A stretch of DNA of 64,000 nucleotides from Nocardia sp. BSTN01. GTDB lineage: Bacteria > Actinomycetota > Actinomycetes > Mycobacteriales > Mycobacteriaceae. Location: assembly GCF_015354405.1 (NCBI RefSeq), contig NZ_JADKYP010000011.1, positions 87,617 to 151,616 of the forward strand. Direction: 5' to 3'. This document shows, in pieces, positions 28,491-37,874 of this stretch. The translations under genes were made by a program, and so were the position numbers. Each line of letters begins with the position of its first letter. Within the stretch, counting starts at the first letter, position 1. The notes under the pieces were generated by a model. The model saw only the letters and a list, made by a program, of their open reading frames with translations, ran no database searches and was not told the origin of the DNA.

Positions 28491-30373
28491 CCGATCACAC
28501 CACCGAATCCGCCGACCGCGCGGACTCGCGCCGCGTTACGACCGCCCCCCTGCTGGAGGTCTCGGACCTGCATGTGTCCTTCCCCGGCGAGGAGGGCCGC
28601 ATCGACGCGGTGCGCGGCGTGAACTACACCGTCGCCGACGGTGAGGTGCTGGCCATCGTCGGCGAGTCGGGTTCCGGTAAATCGGTGTCCTCACTGGCCG
28701 TGATGGGGTTGCTGCCCGATCAGGCCCGCATCCGCGGCTCGATTCGCCTGCGCGGCAGGGAGTTGCTCGGCATGGGCGACAAACAGCTATCGGCGCTGCG
28801 TGGCACTCGGGTCAGCATGGTCTTCCAGGACCCGCTCTCGGCGCTCACCCCGGTCTACCGGGTCGGCGATCAGATCGCCGAAGCGCTGGTCGCCCACAAG
28901 AAGATGAGCAAGTCGCAGGCCGCGGATCGAGCGGTGGAGCTGCTGGATCTGGTCGGTATTCCCGAACCGGCGGTGCGTGCCAAGGCTTTTCCGCACGAAT
29001 TCTCCGGCGGTATGCGGCAACGCGTGGTGATCGCGATGGCGATCGCCAACGATCCGGAACTGATCATCTGCGACGAACCGACCACCGCCTTGGATGTGAC
29101 GGTGCAGGCGCAGATTCTCGACCTGCTGCGCAAGGCCCGCGACATCACCGGCGCCGGCGTCATCATGATCACCCACGACATGGGGATCGCCGCCACTCTG
29201 GCCGACCGCGTGGCCGTGATGTACGCGGGGCGAATCGTCGAGAACGCCCCGGCCGCAGAGCTGTTCAACTCGCCACGGATGCCCTACACCGTCGGCCTGC
29301 TCGGTTCCATCCCGCGGATGGACGGCCCGGCCCGCGCGCCGCTCATCCCGATCGTCGGCGCTCCTCCACCCATGCACGCCCTGCCGCCGGGCTGTCCCTT
29401 CGCGCCGCGCTGTCCGGTTTCGATCGACGACTGCCTGGCCGCAGAGCCGCCGCTGCAGGAAACAGCGCCCGCGCACCGGGCCGCCTGCATCCGCACGGCC
29501 GAAGTGGGGACCGCGGAACTGTTCGCCGCCTACCGCCACGACACCGACGGCGTGGCCGCGGCGGAACCCGCCGATTCGGATGTGGTGCTGCGGGTTTCGG
29601 GTCTAACCAAGACCTTCCCGGTCACCTCCGGTGTCGTCTTCAAACGGCGCACCGGTGAGGTGCGCGCGGTCGACGGCATCGATTTCGCGGTGCGCAAGGG
29701 ACGCACGCTCGCACTCGTCGGCGAATCCGGGTCCGGGAAGTCGACGACGCTGAGCCAGATCATGGACCTCGCCCAGCCCGAGGCGGGCACGATCGAGGTC
29801 TTCGGCGAGAATGTCGCGACGCTGAGCAAGCAGCGCACACGCGATATCCGCCGCAGGTTGCAGATCGTGTTCCAGGATCCGTCCTCCTCGCTGGATCCGC
29901 GCCTGCCGATCTTCGACGCCCTGGCCGAACCGTTGCGGGTCGACGGCCGGTCCCGCGACGAGATCCGCAAGCGGGTACCGGAATTGCTGAAACAGGTCGG
30001 ACTGCGCGCCGAACACGCCGACCGCTATCCGGCCGATTTCTCCGGTGGACAGAAGCAGCGCATCAATATCGCGCGGGCGATGGCGCTGGATCCGGACATG
30101 CTGGTGCTCGACGAGCCGGTGTCCTCGCTCGACGTCTCCATCCAGGCCGGGGTCCTGAACCTGCTGCGGGATCTGCAGGCCGAACGCGGACTGTCGTATC
30201 TGTTCGTGTCCCACGACCTTTCGGTGGTCCGCAATCTCGCGCACGATATCGCGGTCATGTATCGCGGCAAGATCGTCGAATCCGGGCCGGCCGAGCAGAT
30301 TTTCGCGGCGCCGCAGCACGAGTACACCCGCGCGCTGATCGACGCGGTGCCCCTTCCGGTCGTCGCACGCTAG
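28487..30373 (+). CDS. Fused peptide ABC transporter ATPase (DppD-DppF in one chain)
   Basis: A 628-residue double ATPase. The first half (about 17-330) has Walker A GESGSGKS, signature FSGGMRQR, Walker [14 protein letters not shown], and the peptide-transporter C-terminal signature [12 protein letters not shown]. The second half (about 360-620) repeats Walker [17 protein letters not shown] and [13 protein letters not shown]. In E. coli these are two genes (dppD, dppF); a single-chain fusion is a recurrent actinobacterial form. Both halves keep all catalytic motifs, so both nucleotide sites should work. ATG overlaps the stop of the permease gene, indicating coupled translation. Confidence 0.94.
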   Translation: MTDHTTESADRADSRRVTTAPLLEVSDLHVSFPGEEGRIDAVRGVNYTVADGEVLAIVGESGSGKSVSSLAVMGLLPDQARIRGSIRLRGRELLGMGDKQLSALRGTRVSMVFQDPLSALTPVYRVGDQIAEALVAHKKMSKSQAADRAVELLDLVGIPEPAVRAKAFPHEFSGGMRQRVVIAMAIANDPELIICDEPTTALDVTVQAQILDLLRKARDITGAGVIMITHDMGIAATLADRVAVMYAGRIVENAPAAELFNSPRMPYTVGLLGSIPRMDGPARAPLIPIVGAPPPMHALPPGCPFAPRCPVSIDDCLAAEPPLQETAPAHRAACIRTAEVGTAELFAAYRHDTDGVAAAEPADSDVVLRVSGLTKTFPVTSGVVFKRRTGEVRAVDGIDFAVRKGRTLALVGESGSGKSTTLSQIMDLAQPEAGTIEVFGENVATLSKQRTRDIRRRLQIVFQDPSSSLDPRLPIFDALAEPLRVDGRSRDEIRKRVPELLKQVGLRAEHADRYPADFSGGQKQRINIARAMALDPDMLVLDEPVSSLDVSIQAGVLNLLRDLQAERGLSYLFVSHDLSVVRNLAHDIAVMYRGKIVESGPAEQIFAAPQHEYTRALIDAVPLPVVAR

Positions 30374-30382
30374 GAGTTCGTC

Positions 30383-32059
30383 GTGAGGATACGTTCGCGG
30401 GCATTGCGTTCGGTCGCTGTCGTAGTAGCGGCTGGGGTGGCTGTCGCGCTGGCCGGCTGCGCCTCCGTGAACACCACCAACGGACCCGCCGCCCTCGGAA
30501 CCGCCAACGACATCAATCCGCAGCCGCGCGATGCGGTGCGCGACGGCGGTAACCTGCGGTTGGCGATCAGCGGATATCCAGCCAATTGGAATTCCCTGTC
30601 CATCGACGGCAACGAGTTGGAGACCGGGGAGGTGCTGTGGCCGTTAATGCCGCGGTCGTATCTGATCGACGGGGCCGGCCAAATGACGATCAACAAGGAC
30701 TATTTCACCGATATCCAGCTCACCGGGACCGATCCGCAGCAGGTTACCTACACCATCAACCCCGCGGCAGTGTGGAGTGACGGATCACCGATCACCTGGG
30801 AGGACATCGCCTCTCAGGCCCATGCGCTGTCGAGTGTGGACACCCGCTATCTGATCGCGATCAACAACGGATTCGATCGGGTCGACAAGGTCGAACGCGG
30901 GGTCGACGACCGGCAGGCCGTGATCACCTTCAAACAGCATTACGCGGATTGGCGGGGTCAGTTCGCCGGAAACGCGATGCTGTACCCCAGATCGGTTACC
31001 GCCGACCCGGACACCTTCAACCGCGCGCTCGCCGGCGGCATCGCGATCACCTCCGGGCCGTTCGTGGTCCGCTCCACCGATCGCACCCAGGGCCGAATCG
31101 TGCTGGGCCGCAATCCGAAATGGTGGGGCGATACGCCGAAATTGGACACCATTACCTTCAGTGTGATGGATCAGTCCGCATATGCGGCGGCCCTGCAGAA
31201 CAACGAACTCGATGCCGCACGCCTGAATTCCATCGAGGATCTGGCGACCGTGCGCAGCGGATCCGAACTGGTCGTACGCCACGCCCCGGGAAATCTGTGG
31301 CGGCACATCACCTTCAACGGCGCGCCCGGTTCGATTCTGGCGGATCCCGCACTGCGCGTGGCGATATCGAAGGCCATCGATCGGCAGGGCATCGCGAATG
31401 CGATCGAAAACGGCCTGGTGTCGAATCCGAAGCCGTTGAACAATCACATCTTCGTCCAGGGACAAGAGGGTTATCAGGACAACAGCCTGCCCTACGACCC
31501 CGCGGCCGCGGCGCGCGAACTCGATGCACTGGGCTGGAAACAGCAGGGCGATGTGCGGGTCAAAGACGGCCGCCGCCTCGAGATTCGCGATGTGATGTAC
31601 AACGATCCCACCTGGGTCAGGGTCGCGCAGATCGTCCAGGGGGACCTCGCGAAGGTCGGGGTGAAGCTGACCATCGCCACCCGGCAACGCCAGGGCTTTT
31701 TCACCGATGCGATGATCCCTGGTGATTTCGATATCGCCCAGTTCCAGTTCTCGGGTGACGCATTCCCGTTCGGGAGCATCCCGCAGATCTACGCCTACCG
31801 TCCCGATGACGAGCAGAGCAATTTCGGTCGCATCGGCTCCCCGGAGTTGAACGCACTGATCGAGCAGACCCTCAGTGAACTGGATCCGAAAAAGGCCATC
31901 GAACTCGCGAACCAGGTGGACCGCAAGGTTTTCGAAGAGGGTTTCTCGCTGCCGCTCACCCAGGATCCCGGCAACTACGGCGTGCGCACCACCGTCGCCA
32001 ACTACGGCGCTCCGGGCCTGGCCTCCTACGACTACACCAAGATCGGCTTCGTAAGTTAG
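30383..32059 (+). CDS. Family 5 peptide-binding lipoprotein, copy 1
   Basis: A 558-residue extracellular solute-binding protein. The signal peptide ends in the lipobox LAGC (Cys about residue 29), so it is lipid-anchored outside. SBP family 5 features include GGNLRLAISGYPANWNSL at the start of the mature domain, PITWEDIASQAHAL and the ISKAIDRQGIANAIENG segment. GTG 30383 is preceded by TAGGAG. A second, clearly homologous gene follows 31 bp downstream, sharing long stretches such as RELDALGWK and VKDGRRLEIRDVMYNDP. Delivers peptides (or other family 5 ligands) to the permeases encoded upstream. Confidence 0.93.
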   Translation: MRIRSRALRSVAVVVAAGVAVALAGCASVNTTNGPAALGTANDINPQPRDAVRDGGNLRLAISGYPANWNSLSIDGNELETGEVLWPLMPRSYLIDGAGQMTINKDYFTDIQLTGTDPQQVTYTINPAAVWSDGSPITWEDIASQAHALSSVDTRYLIAINNGFDRVDKVERGVDDRQAVITFKQHYADWRGQFAGNAMLYPRSVTADPDTFNRALAGGIAITSGPFVVRSTDRTQGRIVLGRNPKWWGDTPKLDTITFSVMDQSAYAAALQNNELDAARLNSIEDLATVRSGSELVVRHAPGNLWRHITFNGAPGSILADPALRVAISKAIDRQGIANAIENGLVSNPKPLNNHIFVQGQEGYQDNSLPYDPAAAARELDALGWKQQGDVRVKDGRRLEIRDVMYNDPTWVRVAQIVQGDLAKVGVKLTIATRQRQGFFTDAMIPGDFDIAQFQFSGDAFPFGSIPQIYAYRPDDEQSNFGRIGSPELNALIEQTLSELDPKKAIELANQVDRKVFEEGFSLPLTQDPGNYGVRTTVANYGAPGLASYDYTKIGFVS

Positions 32060-32090
32060 CCGCCCGTCCCGACGAAAGGAGAACGAAGCC

Positions 32091-33761
32091 ATGCGGATTC
32101 GTTCGACAATAACCCGGCTCGCGATCCCCGCGGTCGCGTGCGGACTGCTGCTGTCGGGGTGTTCGGGCTCCACGACCGGGACCGGAAGCTCCGCGCTCGG
32201 CACGACCAACGACATCAATCCGCACGACGTCGCCGACCTCCGCGACGGCGGCAGCCTGCGGTTGGCGATCTCGGAATTCCCGCCGAACTGGAACACTCTC
32301 CAGATCGACGGCAACAACTACGACATCACCGCGGTCGAACGGCCGATGCTGCCACAGGCATTCAGCATCGATGCCGCCGGCGGAACCCATCTCAACACCG
32401 ACTACTTCACCAATGTCGAGTTGACCGGCACCGATCCGCAGACCGTCACCTACACCATCAACCCGAAGGCGGTGTGGACCGACGGCACGCCGATCACGTG
32501 GGAGGACATCGCCTCTCAGGCCGAGGCGCTGAGTGGTCGCAATCCGGAGTACCTGATCGCCAACAACATGGGTTTCGATCGCGTCGCGAAGGTCGAGCGC
32601 GGCGCCGACGATCGCCAGGCGGTGCTGACCTTCAGCAAGCACTTCGGTGAATGGCAGGGGCAATTCTCCGGAAACAGCATGCTGTACCCGAAGTCGGTGA
32701 CCTCGAATCCGGACGCGTTCAACAAGAGCCTCGTCGACGGCATCAAGGTGACGGCCGGACCGTTCGCCGTCCAATCCACCGACCGGACTCAGGGTCGGAT
32801 CACGCTGGGACGCAACCCGAAATGGTGGGGTGCGGCACCGAAACTCGACACCGTCAATTTCAGCGTGCTCGATTCGGCCGCACTGGTGCCCGCCTTGCAG
32901 AACGACGAGCTCGACGCGATCGGAATCGGCAGCCGTGGCGATTTGGTGACGGCTCAAGGGGTTCCGAACGTCTCCATCCGCCGCGCGCCGGCGCTGCAGT
33001 GGTCGCATCTGACCTTCAACGGTGCGCCCGGTTCGATTCTGGAGGATCCCAAGGTTCGCGTCGCCGTGTCGAAGGCCATCGATCGGCAGGGCATCGCGAA
33101 TGCGATTCAGAACGGTCTGGTCGCCGAACCGAAACCGCTGAACAATCACATCTACCTGGAGGGGCAGAAGGGTTACCAGGACAACGCCCTGCCCTACGAC
33201 CCCGATGCCGCTGCCCGCGAACTCGACGCCCTGGGCTGGAAATTGCAGGGCGACGTGCGCGTGAAGGACGGTCGCAGACTCGAGATCCGCGATGTGATGT
33301 ACAACGATCCGTCCTGGGTACAGATGGCGCAGATCATGCAGCAGAACCTCGCCAAGATCGGGGTGAAGCTCACGATCGACACTCGGCCGGGACAGGGCTT
33401 GTTCACCAATGTGTTCCAGAAGGGCGATTTCGATCTGGCGCAGTTCTCCTGGGTGGGTGACCCCTTCCCCCTGGGCAGCATCAACCAGATCTGGGGATAC
33501 GACCCGAACAACTGGCAGGGCAACTACGGCCATATCGGTTCCCCGGAACTCAATGATCTGATCGAGAAAACCGTCTCCGAACTTGATCCGGCCAAGGCCA
33601 TCGATCTGGCAAATCAGGTCGACCGCCAGATCTTCGCCGAGGGTCATTCCCTCCCGCTGCTGCAGTCGCCCGGCATCGTCGCCGCCCGGTCCAACCTCGC
33701 CAACTACGGCGCGCGCGGCCTGGCCACCCTCGACTGGACGAAAGTCGGCTACCTGAAGTGA
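32091..33761 (+). CDS. Family 5 peptide-binding lipoprotein, copy 2
   Basis: A 556-residue paralogue of the preceding gene and of the same length and layout: signal peptide with lipobox LSGC, a Ser/Thr/Gly linker, LGTTNDINPHDV, and the shared SKAIDRQGIANAIQNGLV segment. ATG 32091 has AAAGGAG nine bases upstream. The copies differ most around residues 215-290, which in this family include part of the ligand pocket, so they may feed different ligands into one transporter. The last four bases overlap the next gene's GTG start. Confidence 0.92.
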   Translation: MRIRSTITRLAIPAVACGLLLSGCSGSTTGTGSSALGTTNDINPHDVADLRDGGSLRLAISEFPPNWNTLQIDGNNYDITAVERPMLPQAFSIDAAGGTHLNTDYFTNVELTGTDPQTVTYTINPKAVWTDGTPITWEDIASQAEALSGRNPEYLIANNMGFDRVAKVERGADDRQAVLTFSKHFGEWQGQFSGNSMLYPKSVTSNPDAFNKSLVDGIKVTAGPFAVQSTDRTQGRITLGRNPKWWGAAPKLDTVNFSVLDSAALVPALQNDELDAIGIGSRGDLVTAQGVPNVSIRRAPALQWSHLTFNGAPGSILEDPKVRVAVSKAIDRQGIANAIQNGLVAEPKPLNNHIYLEGQKGYQDNALPYDPDAAARELDALGWKLQGDVRVKDGRRLEIRDVMYNDPSWVQMAQIMQQNLAKIGVKLTIDTRPGQGLFTNVFQKGDFDLAQFSWVGDPFPLGSINQIWGYDPNNWQGNYGHIGSPELNDLIEKTVSELDPAKAIDLANQVDRQIFAEGHSLPLLQSPGIVAARSNLANYGARGLATLDWTKVGYLK

Positions 33762-34414
33762 TTTCCGGTACCGGCCATCCCCTGGCCTATCCGGTTCTCA
33801 CCACGATCGGCGCCCTGGTGATCTGCATCGCCTGGGCGCCGTTCGCCGATTCGGAGCAGTTGGCCATGGTGGCGGCGGTGGGGCTGGTTGTGCTGCTGTA
33901 CAGCGGGTTTCGTCTCGCGGTGGCGTTCGGGGTGGTGCCGTGGCGCACGATTCCGGCGGGGACGTTCCGGGTGAAGCGGGTACGTCAGCAGAACCGGTTG
34001 GTCAGCCGATCCTGGCTGGAACTGAGTTCCGGCGGCCGAACCCGGTGGCTGCCGGTCTATTTCGATCCGTCACTCGTCGTCCTGACGGAATCCGACGCCG
34101 ACTGTGACGCCGCCGTGGTCGTGCACGGCCACCGCCTGTTCGCCTCCGGAGCGGTTCGCGACTCCGAACCGCAGGGCCGCCTGATCGACAACCCGACCCG
34201 CCCCGACCCCGACGGCCCCGCCCACGCCACCGCAGCCACCCGCCTCGGCCGCCGCCTCCTCCTCGACGCCCAATTCGCCGTCGTCGCCCCCTTCGCCGGC
34301 CTGTTCTGGATCTACGTCGCCGGCGGCGGCCTCCCCGCCTTCGCCGGTGCCACGGTGGTAGCGGCCGCCGCCGCCACCTGGTTCGCCGCCATCCGAGGGT
34401 CGGATCCGAGTTGA
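33758..34414 (+). CDS. Hypothetical membrane protein coupled to the peptide transporter
   Basis: A 218-residue protein with two hydrophobic segments at about 10-30 and 36-60 (one hairpin), a hydrophilic middle of about 100 residues rich in Arg/Ser/Asp, and two more hydrophobic segments at about 170-190 and 192-210. The middle begins FRVKRVRQQNRLVSRSWLEL, which could be a small beta domain. I do not recognise the family. GTG 33758 overlaps the stop of the second binding protein (GTGA), so it is probably made with the transporter; an accessory role is inference only. The downstream part of the gene is unusually rich in C at third positions. Confidence 0.65.
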   Translation: MISGTGHPLAYPVLTTIGALVICIAWAPFADSEQLAMVAAVGLVVLLYSGFRLAVAFGVVPWRTIPAGTFRVKRVRQQNRLVSRSWLELSSGGRTRWLPVYFDPSLVVLTESDADCDAAVVVHGHRLFASGAVRDSEPQGRLIDNPTRPDPDGPAHATAATRLGRRLLLDAQFAVVAPFAGLFWIYVAGGGLPAFAGATVVAAAAATWFAAIRGSDPS

Positions 34415-34472
34415 GGTGTTACCTCAGCCGCATCGTCTGGACCACCGATAGGCCCTGGCTTACCATCGGGAA

Positions 34473-34817
34473 GTGAGCGATAGCGGGGGAAATTCGCCGA
34501 GTCCTGGGCACAACTTCTCGGTCGTGCCCGAACAGGTGCGCGATGTGGGCGTCTACATCTACGGCTTGGCCGAAACACTGCACAACGCTTTGGATTCCGC
34601 AGCCAAAGACGTCGAAGACATGCTGACCGACGGCTGGACGGGCGACTACGCCGACGAGTTCTCCGAAGGCTGGACCGAGGTCCACGACGGTGGTCGCCAC
34701 ATCTTCCAAGCTCTCGCCACGTTGGCCGAGAAACTCGGCGTTACGGCGGAGACGTTCCAGTCGGTCGACGCGAACAGTGCTGCTGTTCTGAACATCCCGA
34801 GACTGGATTGGACCTGA
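34473..34817 (+). CDS. WXG100-family type VII secretion protein (first of pair)
   Basis: A 114-residue WXG100-type protein: a helix, the turn DGWTGDYADEF with W55-x-G57, then a second helix, the hairpin fold of ESX substrates. The N-terminus has an extra Ser/Gly/Pro stretch of about 15 residues. Start GTG 34473 lacks a ribosome site, but TACCAT lies six bases before it, suggesting a leaderless message that begins the four-gene cassette. Partners with the next gene, probably as a heterodimer exported by an ESX machine encoded elsewhere. Base composition of this gene and the next three is visibly less GC-rich than the flanks. Confidence 0.8.
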   Translation: MSDSGGNSPSPGHNFSVVPEQVRDVGVYIYGLAETLHNALDSAAKDVEDMLTDGWTGDYADEFSEGWTEVHDGGRHIFQALATLAEKLGVTAETFQSVDANSAAVLNIPRLDWT

Positions 34818-34819
34818 CT

Positions 34820-35125
34820 GTGGCGTCGCGATTCTCGGTAGACCTCGAACAGCTGGACCACATCGTCTCCCGCCTGTCCGGACTGGCCGGTTTCATCGAG
34901 GACCACTTGTCGGATATCGAACAGCGAGTGGCGAGTTTGCAGGGCACCGGCTGGGAGGGCGTGGCCGCCCGCGCCTACGACGATGCACACCGCGAATGGA
35001 TCAGCGGAGCGAAGGAACTCGTGGAAGGCGTCAAGGATATGAGCGACGCCGCCAGAGAGGCGCATTCCGCCTACACGCGCGCGCTCGAGCTCAACTGGCG
35101 AATGCTGCAGAGCGGCAACAGATGA
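34820..35125 (+). CDS. WXG100-family type VII secretion protein (second of pair)
   Basis: A 101-residue WXG100 protein with the turn GTGWEGVAARAY (W45-x-G47) between two helices, and the total length typical for the family. Start taken as GTG 34820, two bases after the previous stop; an in-frame TTG at 34808 is the alternative. Its stop overlaps the start of the next, larger WXG-headed gene (ATGA). The tandem arrangement small WXG, small WXG, large WXG-toxin matches type VII export of polymorphic toxins with dedicated small partners. Confidence 0.8.
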   Translation: MASRFSVDLEQLDHIVSRLSGLAGFIEDHLSDIEQRVASLQGTGWEGVAARAYDDAHREWISGAKELVEGVKDMSDAAREAHSAYTRALELNWRMLQSGNR

Positions 35126-36489
35126 TCGTCGACTGGCAGATCTATTACGATGCCGCGTTGAAATGCCAGCAAATCGCTGATGACATCCGCCGAGCCGACA
35201 AACCGGTCCATGACGCGGTCAAGGGCGAATGTGCGGGCATGGCGGGAGACGCGCCCGGCTGCAAAGATTGGGGTGGGGCCTACGATGAATACGCCCGGGC
35301 AACTATGCAGGCGTGTTCCAGCTTGGCCAATGCGCTCACGAACTACGGCGCTGTTCTCTATGCGCAGGGCTACAACTGGGGTGTCGCCAACAAGTCTGAC
35401 CCTCCCCCACCGCGGCCGACTATCAGTCAGGTAGGCGAATACAAGGTAGTCATCCCGTCTTCGGTGCGCGACAACGGAATCGGTTTTACCCACCAAAGCG
35501 ATGCCGATGCATTTTTCGAAAAGGTTGTCCGCAAGGTCGAGGACGATTTCGGCAAGCTTCCCAATGGCGACGTGATCAAAATAGAGAAGGCGTATCGCAG
35601 CTGGTTTGATTTCGCTATGAATCCCACGATCACCGACGCCCACGATCGCATCACGGTCATCTTGGATCACTTCATCGATATGGATGACGCCGCACACCGG
35701 CAGGAAATCCAAAACCGCCTGAATCAGCTGCAGACAAGCGCAAAAACCGTCGCCTTCGCTGCCCAGTATCTCAGTGAGGCGATCCACAACTATTTCGATG
35801 CCACCAACGCGCTGGGAATGTCCTGCGCTGACGGAATAAATCTCCATGAGTCCCGAGTCGGCGTTACAGCTGTCGCCCGTTTCGGCGTATCAGGCTGCTT
35901 GTTCGACCTCGCGCTCTCCTCGACCGACCCACATAACCCGGCCAAGACTGTCGGCGGCGTAACGGACACGATTCAGAGCGCGTACCGGGCGAGCAAAATG
36001 CCCGAAGTACTCGACATGCGACAACTCGATGCCAAAGCTTCCGGTACCGACCGAGCCTTCAAGAAGGTTCGTGACCTCGATCCGGACACCACAGCTCTCA
36101 GGCTTTCGGAATTCACTTACATGCAGGCCGTCCTCGACGATGAAACCGGCCAATCGGGAAACGGCGGGCCGGCACAGAGCGAGCAGGCGAGAGCACAGGC
36201 TGTACACGATATAGTCACTGATGAGTCTGGAGTTCTGATCGGCGAAGAAGACGCACAAGGAGTCCAACTGGTCTCTCAACAGCAGCTGGAACAAGCACAT
36301 AAAGATCTACTCGAGAAGCTTGGACCGCCGCAGGTGAAACACACCCCGAAGGGCGATATCGAGGTTTGGGAGATTTCCAAGGATCCTAAATCCAACGTGA
36401 CATACAGGCCTTTCAGCCAATCCGGAGGGGAGACATTGGATTTCAACGACGTACCTGGCGTTACCATCAAGCGGTGGCATATCAAGTAG
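35122..36489 (+). CDS. WXG-domain large protein, candidate type VII polymorphic toxin
   Basis: A 455-residue protein starting at ATG 35122 inside the stop of the preceding WXG100 gene. Residues 1-90 form a WXG-like helical pair (turn KDWGGAYDEY at 49-58, then YGAVLYAQGYNWGVAN), followed by a proline linker (SDPPPPRPT), a helical middle (about 105-380) and a compact C-terminal part (about 385-455) with EVWEISKD, NVTYRPFSQSGGE and a terminal VPGVTIKRWHIK. N-terminal T7SS domain, long middle and small charged end followed by a short unrelated gene is the standard layout of a secreted toxin with immunity. A nuclease fold of the barnase/ColE5/RelE kind is possible for the end, but I cannot confirm it. 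Lower GC suggests acquisition. Confidence 0.7.
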   Translation: MIVDWQIYYDAALKCQQIADDIRRADKPVHDAVKGECAGMAGDAPGCKDWGGAYDEYARATMQACSSLANALTNYGAVLYAQGYNWGVANKSDPPPPRPTISQVGEYKVVIPSSVRDNGIGFTHQSDADAFFEKVVRKVEDDFGKLPNGDVIKIEKAYRSWFDFAMNPTITDAHDRITVILDHFIDMDDAAHRQEIQNRLNQLQTSAKTVAFAAQYLSEAIHNYFDATNALGMSCADGINLHESRVGVTAVARFGVSGCLFDLALSSTDPHNPAKTVGGVTDTIQSAYRASKMPEVLDMRQLDAKASGTDRAFKKVRDLDPDTTALRLSEFTYMQAVLDDETGQSGNGGPAQSEQARAQAVHDIVTDESGVLIGEEDAQGVQLVSQQQLEQAHKDLLEKLGPPQVKHTPKGDIEVWEISKDPKSNVTYRPFSQSGGETLDFNDVPGVTIKRWHIK

Positions 36490-36526
36490 ATCGGCGCATC
36501 GGTCCGAGCGAGACGAGGTTTGGGTG

Positions 36527-37048
36527 ATGAATGAACTTGTGACGTTTCGCGAGTCACAACTCATGAACTTTCGGGACTACGAGTTCGGCAGCGGCGCTCA
36601 TCATCTCTATAGATGGATCGCCATCAAGACGTACGAGCTGGCAGGCTCCATCCCGGATGAGAAGGCCGTCATCGCCGATGTGATCGACTCTGTCGAATAC
36701 CGCGACGACTACGTAGGTGGTGGCGTAGATCCGCATGGCAACGTCCACGGGCCGTACTGGCTGACTTCGATTACGCCGGACTGCTACCTTCCGCGAGACA
36801 GGTCCGCGGTCAACAAGGTCCTGGACGAGTGGCTCGGCGCAGGAGGGGCCATCCCATCTGAACTTCGTTCGGCTATCGACGAGGCCTTACGCCTGCTTCA
36901 TGACCCGGGCACCAGTTGTTATGAGCTACCACGGCTGAGCGACTCCGCCATAAACGACTACGCAGATATTCACAATGAGTACCACGAGTTTCTACTGGTT
37001 TCTCGCAATGAAAAGAAGGCCGTCCTCCTGGTGGCCTCCGACGATTGA
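36527..37048 (+). CDS. Hypothetical protein, candidate immunity partner of the preceding toxin
   Basis: A 173-residue acidic, soluble protein with no signal peptide or membrane segment and no family I recognise. It has aromatic-rich stretches (FRDYEF, HHLYRW, NDYADIHNEYHEF). ATG 36527 has GAGG eight bases upstream, 37 bp after the toxin-like gene. Immediate position downstream of a WXG-toxin, small size, acidity and matching low GC content are what immunity proteins show. It ends 33 bp from the convergent acyltransferase gene, closing the cassette. Confidence 0.65.
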   Translation: MNELVTFRESQLMNFRDYEFGSGAHHLYRWIAIKTYELAGSIPDEKAVIADVIDSVEYRDDYVGGGVDPHGNVHGPYWLTSITPDCYLPRDRSAVNKVLDEWLGAGGAIPSELRSAIDEALRLLHDPGTSCYELPRLSDSAINDYADIHNEYHEFLLVSRNEKKAVLLVASDD

Positions 37049-37081
37049 CCCCCCAGTGGCCCTACAGGCTGCGGCGGCGAA

Positions 37082-37837
37082 TCACCCTTGTGCGCGTTTG
37101 GCTTTCGCGGCTGCGCGGCGTTCCATCTCCTCGCGTTCCAGGACCTTCGCCTGCTCCAATGTCGGTGCGGTGCCGCCCAAACGGGCCGGGGCCCAGCGGG
37201 CGCCCGGGGGCATGTCGTAGTCCCGTTGCGCTGCGTCGAGCAGCTTCTCCATGCTGGAGCGCAGGGCGGCGGTGAGGTCGTCGGCGCGGTCGACGGGGGC
37301 TATGGGGTCGCCTACCTGGATGTGGATCGGGAAGTTGTGGCGGCCCAGTTGTTTCGGGATGTCTTTGGTCCAGAGGCGTTGGGCGCCCCAGATCGTCATG
37401 GGGACGATGGGGACGGCGGCGTCGATCGCCATGCGGGCGGCGCCGGATTTGAATTCCTTCAGTTCGAAACTGCGGCTGATGGTGGCTTCGGGGTAGACGA
37501 CGACGATTTCGCCGTCGCGCAGGGCGGTGACGGCGCGGGCATAGGACTCGGCGCCGGCGGTGCGGTCGACGCCGATCGCCTTGCACTGCTTCATGAGCCA
37601 GCCGACGATGCCGTGTTCGAGTTCCGCCTTCATCATGTAGCGGACATTGCGGCCCGATTCACGGCCGACCAGTCCGACCTCCATGAAGTCCAGGTAGGCC
37701 GTGTGATTCACGGCCAAGACCGCACCGCCGGTACGCGGGATGTGCTCGCCGCCGACGATGTCGATCTTCAGGCCCTGTGCCCAGAAGATGGTGCGGACCA
37801 ATCCGGTGAGGACGTCGAAAACGGGTTCTCGCGTCAT
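37082..37837 (-). CDS. PlsC-type 1-acylglycerol-3-phosphate acyltransferase
   Basis: A 251-residue membrane-associated acyltransferase. The catalytic NHTAYLDF (Nx0-HX4D form) sits near residue 46, with substrate-binding YPEATISRSFELKEFKSGAARMA and VPIVPMTIWGAQRLW downstream. These enzymes acylate lysophosphatidic acid or related glycerol lipids. Start ATG 37837 has AGGAG upstream. The frame stays open 126 codons further but that part reads antisense-frame-like Arg/Pro runs over the neighbour gene and is not coding. A close paralogue lies 37 bp upstream; M. tuberculosis has a similar run, Rv3814c-Rv3816c, at this place. Confidence 0.92.
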   Translation of the reverse strand: MTREPVFDVLTGLVRTIFWAQGLKIDIVGGEHIPRTGGAVLAVNHTAYLDFMEVGLVGRESGRNVRYMMKAELEHGIVGWLMKQCKAIGVDRTAGAESYARAVTALRDGEIVVVYPEATISRSFELKEFKSGAARMAIDAAVPIVPMTIWGAQRLWTKDIPKQLGRHNFPIHIQVGDPIAPVDRADDLTAALRSSMEKLLDAAQRDYDMPPGARWAPARLGGTAPTLEQAKVLEREEMERRAAAKAKRAQG

Positions 37838-37874
37838 CGGTGACACTCCTGGTACTACCGGGCCGACCCTGCCG

